From assembly GCF_033170385.1 (NCBI RefSeq), contig NZ_CP126170.1, positions 1,202,001-1,266,000 on the forward strand: 64,000 bases of DNA, in the 5' to 3' direction. The position numbers and the translations under genes were made by a program. The notes beneath the pieces were generated by a model, which did no database searches, had not been told where the DNA came from, and saw only the letters and a list, made by a program, of their open reading frames with translations. The stretch is from Xanthomonas rydalmerensis (lineage in GTDB: Bacteria; Pseudomonadota; Gammaproteobacteria; Xanthomonadales; Xanthomonadaceae). Below, one piece after another: positions 52,810-60,106 of this stretch; positions within the stretch are counted from its first letter, which is position 1, and each line of letters begins with the position of its first letter.

Positions 52810-53769
52810 TTACGGCAGGCCGGCCAGCCAGTCGTCGTCGCTGCCTTCGTTGATGTCGGCGAACAGCGGCGTGGAGAAATAGCGCTCGCCGGTATCCGGC
52901 AGCATCGCCAGGATCACCGCGCCGGGCGTGGCGGTCTCGGCCACCCGCAGTGCGGTGGCGACGGTGCCGCCGCCCGAGATGCCGGTGAAGATGCCTTCCT
53001 CGGCGGCGAGGCGGCGCGACACCGCGATGGCGTCGGCGTCGTCCACGCTCAGCACGTCGTCGTAGACCTCGCGGTTGAGCACCTCGGGCACGAAGTCCGG
53101 GGTCCAGCCCTGGATCTTGTGCGGCTTCCACTCCTGGCCCTGCAGCAGGGCCGCACCGGCCGGCTCGGTGGCGGTGATGCGTACTTCCGGGCGGGCCAGG
53201 CGCAGCACTTCGCCGACGCCGGTGAGCGTGCCGCCGGTGCCCCAGCCGCTGACGAAATGGTCGAGCCGGCGGCCGGCGAAGTCGCGCAGGATCTCCGCGG
53301 CGGTGGTGCTGCGGTGGTAGGCCGGATTGGCCGGGTTGGCGAACTGCCGGGCCAGGAACCAGCCGTGCTGCTTGGCCAGTTCCTCGGCCTTGCGCACCAT
53401 GCCGCTGCCACGCTCGGCGGCCGGGGTCAGGATGACCTTGGCGCCGTAGGCGCGCATCAGCTTGCGGCGCTCGATCGAGAAGGTTTCCACCATCGTCGCC
53501 ACGAACTTGTAGCCGCGCGCGGCGGCGACCATTGCCAGGGCCACGCCGGTGTTGCCGGAGGTCGCTTCGACGATGGTGTCGCCGGGCTTGAGCAGGCCGC
53601 GCGCCTCGGCGTCGAGCACGATCGCCAGGGCCAGGCGGTCCTTGACCGAACCGCCGGGATTGAAGGCTTCGACCTTGACGTAGAGGTCCACGTGCGCCGG
53701 CGCCAGGCGTTGCAGCTTGACGATCGGGGTGTGGCCGATGGTGTCGAGGATGTTGTCGTAGATGGCCAT
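52810..53769 (-). CDS. cysK: Cysteine synthase (O-acetylserine sulfhydrylase)
   Basis: A 319-residue PLP enzyme that makes cysteine from O-acetylserine and sulfide. Pyridoxal lysine in NPGGSVKDRLALAI; substrate loop EATSGNTGVALAM; phosphate-binding GWGTGGTLTGVGEVL; C-terminal GISGGGTVATALRVA. Length is normal. ATG 53769 lies 25 bases after the stop of cysG, so the two form one operon on the minus strand, divergent from cysB. Confidence 0.95.
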   Translation of the reverse strand: MAIYDNILDTIGHTPIVKLQRLAPAHVDLYVKVEAFNPGGSVKDRLALAIVLDAEARGLLKPGDTIVEATSGNTGVALAMVAAARGYKFVATMVETFSIERRKLMRAYGAKVILTPAAERGSGMVRKAEELAKQHGWFLARQFANPANPAYHRSTTAAEILRDFAGRRLDHFVSGWGTGGTLTGVGEVLRLARPEVRITATEPAGAALLQGQEWKPHKIQGWTPDFVPEVLNREVYDDVLSVDDADAIAVSRRLAAEEGIFTGISGGGTVATALRVAETATPGAVILAMLPDTGERYFSTPLFADINEGSDDDWLAGLP

Positions 53770-53794
53770 GCGTGGGGTCTCCGGAAAGTGCGGG

Positions 53795-54988
53795 TCAGGC
53801 GGCGTGGGCCAGGGTAGGCACGGCCGGCTTCGGGGAAGGTGAGGGCGCGCGCAACGGCGCGGCGCCGAACCAGTGCAGTGTGTCGGCCAGCGCGGCAACC
53901 TCGCCGAGGATCAGCAGCGCCGGCGCGCGCACCGCATGCGCACGGGCGGTGTCGGGCAGGTCGGCGAGGGTCCCGAGCACCACCCGCTGCTCGGTGCGCG
54001 AGCCGTTCTCCACCAGCGCGAACGGCGTGCTGGCGGCGCGGCCGGCGGCGAGCAGGCGCGTGCGCACCGTGTCCAGGCCGGCCACGCCCATGTACACCGC
54101 CAGGGTCTGTCGCTCCTGCGCCAGCGCGGCCCAGTCCAGGGTGTCCAGCGAGGCCTTGCAGTGCGCGGTGACCAGGCGCAGCGACTGCGCGTGGTCGCGA
54201 TGGGTCAGCGGGATGCCGGCGTAAGCGGCGCAGGCCAGTGCGGCGGTGATGCCGGGCACCACGGCGTAGTCCACGCCGTGGGCGCGCAGGTACTCCAGTT
54301 CCTCGCCGCCGCGGCCGAACACGAACGGATCGCCGCCCTTCAGCCGCACCACCCGGCGGCCGCGCCGCGCGTGTTCCAGCAGCAGCGCGTGGATCTGCTC
54401 CTGGGCGACGCTGTGGCCGTCGGCCGACTTGCCGACGGCGATGCGTTCGGTGCCCACCGGCACAAGCTGCAGGATCGCGGCGCTGACCAGACGGTCGTGC
54501 AGGACCACGTCGGCCTGGCGCAAGGCGTGCAGCGCGTGACCGGTGAGCAGGCCGGGATCGCCGGGGCCGGCGCCGACCAGGGTCACGCTGCCTGGGCGCA
54601 GCGGCGGCAGCGTCGACTCGGCGGCGGCATCCGCCGGCGTCGCCAGCGCCTCGGCCGGCAACGCCTGCGCCAGCACCCGCTTGGCGGTAGCGGCCTGCAG
54701 CGCCTGGCGGTTGGCCGCGGCGTCCTCGCTGGCGGCGATCAGGTACCAGACGGTGTCCAGCCAGGCGCTGTCGAAGGCGCCGCGCCGCCACGCCAGCCGC
54801 CCCTGCGCGGCCAGCGCGTGCAGCGTCGGGGTCAGGGCCGGTGCCGCCACCTGCGGCGCGGCACCGGCGGCGAGCAGCGCCTGCACCTGGCGCTCGGCGG
54901 CCGCGCCGCCGCCGATCACCAGCACGGCCCGGTCGCGCAGGTCCGGATACAGGGCAATCGGGGCTCGGCTCACAGGGACGGCTCGCAA
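53795..54988 (-). CDS. cysG: Siroheme synthase lacking the dimerisation/ferrochelatase module
   Basis: A 397-residue siroheme synthase, about 60-80 residues shorter than the usual enzyme. The N-terminal dehydrogenase Rossmann domain is present ([22 protein letters not shown], then [17 protein letters not shown]). The module that normally follows (dimerisation and iron insertion, about 80 residues) is replaced by a short Ala/Pro-rich linker. The C-terminal uroporphyrinogen-III methyltransferase is complete: [56 protein letters not shown]. So it should make precorrin-2, while sirohydrochlorin and siroheme steps may depend on another protein. It is in an operon with cysK and divergent from cysB, and feeds sulfite reductase. 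Confidence 0.88.
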   Translation of the reverse strand: MRAVPVSRAPIALYPDLRDRAVLVIGGGAAAERQVQALLAAGAAPQVAAPALTPTLHALAAQGRLAWRRGAFDSAWLDTVWYLIAASEDAAANRQALQAATAKRVLAQALPAEALATPADAAAESTLPPLRPGSVTLVGAGPGDPGLLTGHALHALRQADVVLHDRLVSAAILQLVPVGTERIAVGKSADGHSVAQEQIHALLLEHARRGRRVVRLKGGDPFVFGRGGEELEYLRAHGVDYAVVPGITAALACAAYAGIPLTHRDHAQSLRLVTAHCKASLDTLDWAALAQERQTLAVYMGVAGLDTVRTRLLAAGRAASTPFALVENGSRTEQRVVLGTLADLPDTARAHAVRAPALLILGEVAALADTLHWFGAAPLRAPSPSPKPAVPTLAHAA

Positions 54989-55066
54989 CGCGGGGCAGAC
55001 GGGAACGACGACCGTAGCGCCGGCTCATAGCCCCAGGAAATGACTTCATGCCCACCGCAGATAGCT

Positions 55067-55091
55067 TTCGGTTATAAGGTGAAAGGCCGAA
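55067..55091. promoter_or_regulatory. Dyad in the cysG-cysB divergent region, candidate CysB site
   Basis: TTCGG and CCGAA flank a 15-base AT-richer core (TTATAAGGTGAAAGG) between the divergent cysG and cysB genes. This is the kind of site LysR regulators use to control their own gene and the divergent target. A TATAAC on the minus strand may be the -10 of cysG. Confidence 0.4.
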
Positions 55092-55141
55092 TTCCACTAC
55101 AGTCGAGCGTCTCCGCCAGGCGGCGCCTCGCCCTCGTCCCG

Positions 55142-56125
55142 ATGACGCTGACCCAACTCCGCTACCTCGTCGCCATTGCCGACGCCGATCTGAACATCAC
55201 CCTGGCGGCGGCGCGCGTGCATGCCACCCAGCCGGGGCTGTCCAAGCAGCTCAAGCAACTGGAGGACGAACTGGGCTTCCTGCTGTTCGTGCGCAAGGGC
55301 CGCAGCCTGGAGACGGTGACGCCGGCCGGGCGCGAGGTAATCGAGCGCGCCCGCGCGGTGCTGGCCGAGGCCAACAACATCCGCACCTATGCGGCCAACC
55401 AGCGCCGCGAGAGCCAGGGCCAGCTGACCCTCACCACCACCCACACCCAGGCACGCTTCGTGCTGCCGCCGGCGGTGGCGCAGATCAAGCAGGCCTATCC
55501 GCAGGTCAGCGTGCACCTGCAGCAGGCCGCCGAGAGCGCGGCGCTGGACCTGCTCAGCCAGGGCGATGCCGATATCGCCATCGTCAGCACCGCCGGCACC
55601 GCGCCGGCGGCCGGCATCGCGGTGCCGCTGTACCGCTGGCGGCGGCTGGTGCTGGTGCCGCGCGGGCATGCGCTGGACGTACCGAAGCGGGTGCCGGACA
55701 TGGCCGCGCTGGCGGCGCAGCCGCTGATCAGCTACGAATCCTCGACCCGCGCCGGCTCCTCGCTGCAGCGCGCCTTCGGCCGGCTCGGGCTGGAGCCGCG
55801 GATCGCGTTGACCGCGCTCGATGCCGACCTGATCAAGACCTATGTGCGCACCGGGCTCGGCGTGGGCCTGCTGGCGGAGATGGCGGTGAGCGCCAACGAC
55901 ACCGACCTGCGCGCGTGGCCGGCACCGCCGGAGATTCCCGAGTGCATCGCCTGGGCGGTGCTGCCGCGCGACCGCGTATTGCGCGACTACGCGCTGGAAC
56001 TGGTGCACGTGCTGGCGCCGCAGATCGACACCCGCGACCTGCGCCGGGTGATGGAGGGCAACCAGCAGCCGGACTGGCCGGCGCCGCCGAGCTGGGAAGC
56101 GCTGACCCAGACCATCACCAGTTGA
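55142..56125 (+). CDS. cysB: LysR-type regulator of cysteine biosynthesis (CysB)
   Basis: A 327-residue LysR-type regulator. The helix-turn-helix is at the N-terminus (LRYLVAIADADLNITLAAARVHATQPGLSKQLKQLEDELG), and the effector domain has TTTHTQARFVLPPAVAQIKQAYPQV, typical of CysB/Cbl proteins. Length matches CysB (324 in E. coli). It likely activates cysteine genes in response to N-acetylserine or O-acetylserine. ATG 55142 was chosen by domain register. It is divergent from cysG-cysK, and its stop is the first bases of a repeat block. Confidence 0.92.
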   Translation: MTLTQLRYLVAIADADLNITLAAARVHATQPGLSKQLKQLEDELGFLLFVRKGRSLETVTPAGREVIERARAVLAEANNIRTYAANQRRESQGQLTLTTTHTQARFVLPPAVAQIKQAYPQVSVHLQQAAESAALDLLSQGDADIAIVSTAGTAPAAGIAVPLYRWRRLVLVPRGHALDVPKRVPDMAALAAQPLISYESSTRAGSSLQRAFGRLGLEPRIALTALDADLIKTYVRTGLGVGLLAEMAVSANDTDLRAWPAPPEIPECIAWAVLPRDRVLRDYALELVHVLAPQIDTRDLRRVMEGNQQPDWPAPPSWEALTQTITS

Positions 56126-56490
56126 AGCCGGGAATGGGGAATCGGGATTGGGGAATGGCAACAGCGGCGCCGCGTTCGCGATGCGTCGATTGGCTTCGGG
56201 CAGACGTCCGGGCAAAAGACATGCGGGCAACGACACCGCGGCCTGTGCGGGATGCTGGAACGAAGACCCGCATCGATGCATCGACATGGCCGCTTGGTGC
56301 GGCTGATTAGGCCATCGCCAGCCAAGGCGCGATGAAGTCGGGAATCGGGAATGGGGAATGGCAACAGCGGCGCCCCGTGCTCGATGCGTCGACGGCTTCG
56401 GACAGGTTTCCGAGCAAAAGAAGCAAGGGCAACGGCATCGCGGCCTGCACTGGAATGCTGGAATGCAGACCACGCACTGGCGCGGCTGCC
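56124..56490. repeat. Two tandem diverged copies of a 210-base intergenic repeat
   Basis: Copy A (56124-56333) and copy B (56334 to about 56490) start with the same GGGAATGGGGAATGG-rich head, continue with GGCAACAGCGGCGCC, then GATGCGTCGA and GCAAAAGA motifs and CATCGCGGCCTG-type sequence in the same order. They are clearly homologous and about 210 bases apart. Copy A overlaps the cysB stop codon. The same head recurs at 57243 and, inverted, near 5743. No coding function is seen; together with flanking sequence it fills the gap to 56651. Confidence 0.75.
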
Positions 56491-56651
56491 CGCCGCGCGC
56501 GTTGCCGCTGCCGGAGCCGCCGCCTATCATGCGGCCCGCTCTGCCACCCGGCAGACCGCGACCCTGGACGTGCCGGCGGCGGCCGGCACTGCGCCGCCGC
56601 CGTGCGGCCGCCGCCCAGGGCGCGTCGATTTCCCCAACGCAAGGACGCCCG

Positions 56652-57239
56652 ATGCATCCCGTTCTTCAGCACAACCTGTTCTTCGTCAAGGAACAGGTCG
56701 GCATGTTCAAGGCCGCCAACAACTACGACGTGTTCGACCCGCACAGCAACCGCAAGCTGCTGGAATGCCGCGAGCCGAACCTGGGCGTGTTCACCAAGAT
56801 CTTTCGTTTCAGCGACTACAAGCGCATGACCCCGTTCCAGGTGGAAGTGCGCAGCCCGGACGGGCAGAAGGTGCTGACGGTCAAGCGCGGGTTCTCGCTG
56901 TTCCTGTCCAAGGTCGAGGTACTGGACGAGCACGACCGGCTGGTCGGTTCCTTCAGCCAGAAATTCTTTTCCATCGGCGGCAAGTTCGATGTGCTCGATG
57001 CCCAGGGCGCGCCGGTGTGCACGCTGCGCGGCAAGTGGACCAGCTGGGATTTCCGCTTCGTGCAGGGCGAGCACGAACTGGCGCAGGTGTCCAAGAAGTG
57101 GGCCGGGCTGGGCAAGGAACTGTTCACCAGCGCCGACAACTACATGCTGTCGATCGCCGACAGCGTACCGGTCGAGGATCCGCGGCGGATCCTGATCATG
57201 GCGGCGGTGTTGTGCATCGATATGGTGTTGAAGGAGTGA
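56652..57239 (+). CDS. LURP-one/scramblase-like beta-barrel protein
   Basis: A 195-residue protein of the LURP-one/phospholipid-scramblase-like fold (twelve-stranded barrel around one helix). HNLFFVKEQVGMFKAANNYDVFD opens it, VKRGFSLFLSKVEVLDEHD and VGSFSQKFFSIGGKFDVLD are the central strands, TLRGKWTSWDFRFV and KWAGLGKELFTSADNYMLSI follow, and the end ILIMAAVLCIDMVL is a hydrophobic helix. No signal peptide. The fold occurs in plant defence-related LOR proteins and in scramblases; the bacterial role is unknown. ATG 56652 has GGACG just upstream. It is convergent with the histidine kinase. Confidence 0.85.
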   Translation: MHPVLQHNLFFVKEQVGMFKAANNYDVFDPHSNRKLLECREPNLGVFTKIFRFSDYKRMTPFQVEVRSPDGQKVLTVKRGFSLFLSKVEVLDEHDRLVGSFSQKFFSIGGKFDVLDAQGAPVCTLRGKWTSWDFRFVQGEHELAQVSKKWAGLGKELFTSADNYMLSIADSVPVEDPRRILIMAAVLCIDMVLKE

Positions 57240-57242
57240 TGG

Positions 57243-57285
57243 TGAAGCCGGGAATGGGGATTCGGGATTCGGGATTCGCAAAGGC
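57243..57285. repeat. Copy of the GGGAATGGGGATTCGGG intergenic repeat
   Basis: Head of the same dispersed repeat seen at 56124 and (inverted) at 5743, here ending GGGATTCGCAAAGGC. It lies directly after the scramblase-like gene. Confidence 0.6.
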
Positions 57286-57342
57286 GGGATTTCCGCAGCG
57301 GCTGCGCCCAGGCCCCTCACGCTGAGCGGGCGTGGCCATTGT

Positions 57343-57365
57343 GAGAGGGACTTCAGTCCCGACTG
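57343..57365. repeat. Small palindromic repeat GGGACTTCAGTCCC
   Basis: GAGGGACTTCAGTCCCGACTG contains a near-perfect palindrome. An inverted copy, CAGTCGGGACTGAAGTCCCTC, is at 63665-63685. It belongs to a second family of short dispersed repeats. Confidence 0.6.
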
Positions 57366-57381
57366 TATGCGGGTCGAGCCG

Positions 57382-57432
57382 CACCCTTCTCCCACCGGGA
57401 GAAGGTGCCCCGAAGGGGCGGATGAGGGTGCG
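57382..57432. repeat. Three-stem repeat between convergent genes
   Basis: Outer arms CACCCT and AGGGTG enclose two hairpins: CCTTCTCCC with GGGAGAAGG, and CCCC-GAA-GGGG. The RNA would fold as a three-way junction. This sequence family is common in xanthomonad intergenic regions (from memory). Here it lies between the convergent ends of the scramblase-like gene and the histidine kinase and could serve both 3' ends. Confidence 0.6.
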
Positions 57433-57465
57433 GGCGCCAGCGGCAGCTCCTGCGCCCGGCACGGC

Positions 57466-58668
57466 TCAGGCGACGGGCGCGGCCGCCGGCAGCAGCACGG
57501 TGAAGCGGGTGCCCTGGCCGGGCTGGCTGCGCACTTCGACGGTGCAGCCCAGGGTCTCGGCGGCGCGGCGCACGATCCACAGGCCGAGGCCGAGGCCGTC
57601 GCTGCGCGGGTCGGCCTGGCGGAAGGCCTGGAACAGCGTGCGCAGGCCGTCTCCGTCCATGCCGATGCCGCGGTCGATGATCTCCACCGCCACCTGGTCG
57701 CCACGGCGCCGGCAGCCGATCAGCACCTTGCCCTGCGCGGTGTATTTGACCGCGTTGCCCAGCAGGTTGCCGAGCAACGTGGACAGCAAGGGCGCACTGC
57801 TGCGCACGCGCAGGGACGTCGGCACGCTGCGCAACCGCACGCCCTTGGCCGCCGCCTGCGGCTGCCAGGTGGCCAGGATCGGTGTCAGCACGTCGGCCAG
57901 GGCAAGGTCCTGCAGCGCCGGCAGGCGCAGTTCGCCGGCGGCGGCGTTGGTGGCGAGCTGGTCGAGTCCGCTGGCGACCTGGTTCAAGGCGGCGCGCGCG
58001 GTCTCCAGCGAACCATCCTGCGCGGCGTCCTGCTGACGCTGCAACTTGCTCAGCGCATAGGACGCGGTGCGCAGCGGCGCCTTCAGATCGTGGCCGGCAA
58101 TGGCCATCAGGCGGCTGCGGTAGTGGTTGGATTCCTGCGCCATGTGTAGCGCCTTGCGCAGTTCCAACTGGCCCATGGCCTGGCGCGCCAGCGCACGCAG
58201 CGCTTCGATCTGCTCGTAGCTGAGCTGGCGCGGGCGCCGGTCCAGCACGCACACCGTGCCCAGGGCCAGGCCGTCGGAGGTCTTCAGCAACGCGCCGGCG
58301 TAGAAGTGCAGGCGCATGTCGCCGGTGACCAGCGGATTGCAGGCGAAGCGCGGGTCCTCGCGGGTGTCCGGCACCAGCAGCAGGTCGTCCTCGAGCAGGG
58401 CGTGCGCGCACAGCGAGGTCGCCAACGGCGTTTCGCGCGTGCCCAGCCCGATCTCGCTCTTGAACCACTGGCGCTCGCTGTCGATCAGGTTGACCACCGC
58501 GATCGGCGCCTGGCAGATCAGCCCGGCCAGCCGGGTGATGTCGTCGAATGCCGGCTCGCGCGGCGTGTCCAGGATCGCGTAGCTGTGCAGTGCGTCCAGG
58601 CGCAGCGCTTCGTTGCGGGGCTTGGCCGCGCAGTAGACCGGGTCGGCGGCGGTTTCGACGGTGGACAT
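57466..58668 (-). CDS. GAF-domain sensor histidine kinase
   Basis: A 400-residue soluble histidine kinase. The GAF domain is about residues 25-170 (LDTPREPAFDDITRLAGLICQ, then VVNLIDSERQWFKSEIGL). The phosphoacceptor histidine is in the H-box AIAGHDLKAPLRTASYAL. The ATPase domain has N-box LLGNLLGNAVKYTA, G1 IDRGIGMDGDG, F-box and G2 GLGLGLWIVRRA. No membrane segment. The H-box reads HDLKAPLR, typical of GAF-linked kinases. No response regulator is encoded nearby. The GAF type is related to light- or redox-sensing kinases, but the ligand is unknown. ATG 58668. Confidence 0.88.
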   Translation of the reverse strand: MSTVETAADPVYCAAKPRNEALRLDALHSYAILDTPREPAFDDITRLAGLICQAPIAVVNLIDSERQWFKSEIGLGTRETPLATSLCAHALLEDDLLLVPDTREDPRFACNPLVTGDMRLHFYAGALLKTSDGLALGTVCVLDRRPRQLSYEQIEALRALARQAMGQLELRKALHMAQESNHYRSRLMAIAGHDLKAPLRTASYALSKLQRQQDAAQDGSLETARAALNQVASGLDQLATNAAAGELRLPALQDLALADVLTPILATWQPQAAAKGVRLRSVPTSLRVRSSAPLLSTLLGNLLGNAVKYTAQGKVLIGCRRRGDQVAVEIIDRGIGMDGDGLRTLFQAFRQADPRSDGLGLGLWIVRRAAETLGCTVEVRSQPGQGTRFTVLLPAAAPVA

Positions 58669-58803
58669 GCAGCGCGACTCGGACAGGAAGGCGCGCAGTT
58701 TATGGTACCTGTCACGGTTTTTGCCGACGTGGCGTTCACGCGGCGCTCGCGTGAGCTGCACCCGTGCTTAGCGAATTCGATGGAGCGTCGGCGACCCCTC
58801 GCT

Positions 58804-59229
58804 TCAGCCCACCCAGCGGCCCTGCGCGTCGACCAGCGGCGTGCCGTCCTCCTTGGCGAAGGCGCCGCGCTGCGGCGACGGCAGGATCTCCAGCACCGTC
58901 TCCGACGGCCGGCACAGGCGCGTGCCCAGCGGGGTGACCACGATCGGCCGGTTGAGCAGGATCGGGTGTTGCTGGATGGCGTCCAGCAGCGCGTCCTCGT
59001 CCAGCGCCGGATCGTCCAGTCCCAACTCCGCGTACGGTGTGGCCTTCTCGCGGAGCAGTGCGCGCAGCGGCTGGCCGCTGGCGGCCGCCAGCGCCTGCAC
59101 GGTGGCGCGGTCCGGTGGTGTCTTCAGGTACTCGATCACCGTCGGTTCGACGCCGCTGTTGCGGATCAGCCCGAGCACGTTGCGCGAAGTGCCGCAGGCA
59201 GGGTTGTGGTAGATGGTGATCGTCGGCAT
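58804..59229 (-). CDS. arsC: Arsenate reductase (glutaredoxin type)
   Basis: A 141-residue ArsC of the glutathione/glutaredoxin-dependent family. The catalytic cysteine is C12 in HNPACGTSRN, and the arsenate-binding arginines are visible in HPILLNRPIVV and LCRPSETVL, with another near LREKATPY. Length equals E. coli ArsC. No arsenite pump or ArsR gene is adjacent, so it may be a lone reductase or have a general role. ATG 59229 has a purine-rich stretch upstream on the minus strand. Confidence 0.93.
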   Translation of the reverse strand: MPTITIYHNPACGTSRNVLGLIRNSGVEPTVIEYLKTPPDRATVQALAAASGQPLRALLREKATPYAELGLDDPALDEDALLDAIQQHPILLNRPIVVTPLGTRLCRPSETVLEILPSPQRGAFAKEDGTPLVDAQGRWVG

Positions 59230-59634
59230 GGAGCGGCTCGCTGGATGGACATGACAAGGGCGGCCGGAAGGGACTGCGCTACGCGGCCGCGGCCGATGGT
59301 GCCGCATTCGCGGCGCCATGCAAGGGTCACGCTCGTCGGACACCGCGCGTGCGCGGCGCTCGTCGCGGTCGTGGTCGGATGGGACCGGCCGGTCGTCGAT
59401 CTGCAGCGACAGCGGGTCTGGCCGGGTAACCGATGGACCACCTTGCCGGGCGCCTGGCCGGCGGCAGGACGCCGCCTGAGGCCATGACGGAGGCAGAGGC
59501 CGTTGTTGACGGCCGTGGCCTGCCGACCGATGACGCGGTCCGCCCTGCACTTCCGCGACGCGGGGTGTGCGTCACTTCGCCGCACACCGCGTCGCCGGCG
59601 GTCCAATGGCCGGCACACCCTCTAGAATGCGCCG
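59230..59634. other. Gene-free stretch between arsC and the DUF2946 operon
   Basis: These 405 bases lie between divergent genes. Open frames are present but lack family features. Near the right end, TAGAAT at 59624-59629 is a possible -10 for the DUF2946 operon, with no good -35. No operator, riboswitch or repeat was recognised. Confidence 0.4.
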
Positions 59635-60039
59635 ATGTTCCGTCTCCGCCAGCCGCCACCGCTCTGGGCCGCGCTTGCCGCACTGGCGCTCGGCCTGCTG
59701 CTGCTGGCGCCGCCGATCAGCCAGTGGCGGCAGGCGCAGGCCGAGGCGACGGCGCTGCAGGACCAGGCGCTGTGCACCAGTGGCGGCCTGCGCCTGGCGG
59801 CGCTGGCAGGTGCCGTCTCCGCGGCGCATGGCGGCCACCACGACGATGCCGGGCTGGCGCATGCGCCGGCCTGCGATTACTGCCTGCTCGCCGCGCGGCT
59901 GCTGCCGTGGGTGGCGCTGTTGCTGGCGCTGCTGCCCTGGCGCTGCCCGCCGGCCCCGGTGGCGGCGCTGCGCCGCCGCGTCGTCACGGCCACCGCACGC
60001 CGCGCACACCCGGTGCGCGGGCCACCGCTGTTCTCCTGA
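59635..60039 (+). CDS. DUF2946 family membrane protein
   Basis: A 134-residue protein of the DUF2946 type with two hydrophobic helices (about residues 10-28 and 80-103). Between them is a histidine/cysteine-rich loop (HGGHHDDAGLAH and CDYCLLAARLL), the family's mark, which is suited to bind a metal ion, often copper by gene context. It is the first gene of an operon with a TonB receptor and a PepSY protein on the same strand. ATG 59635 is preceded by a TAGAAT element. Role inferred: periplasmic metal handling. Confidence 0.75.
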   Translation: MFRLRQPPPLWAALAALALGLLLLAPPISQWRQAQAEATALQDQALCTSGGLRLAALAGAVSAAHGGHHDDAGLAHAPACDYCLLAARLLPWVALLLALLPWRCPPAPVAALRRRVVTATARRAHPVRGPPLFS

Positions 60040-60106
60040 TCCACGGGTTGCCGTTTCCGTGCCGCGGCGCTGCTGCGGCATGTCCTCGTGCCGATGGAGT
60101 TTCGCC

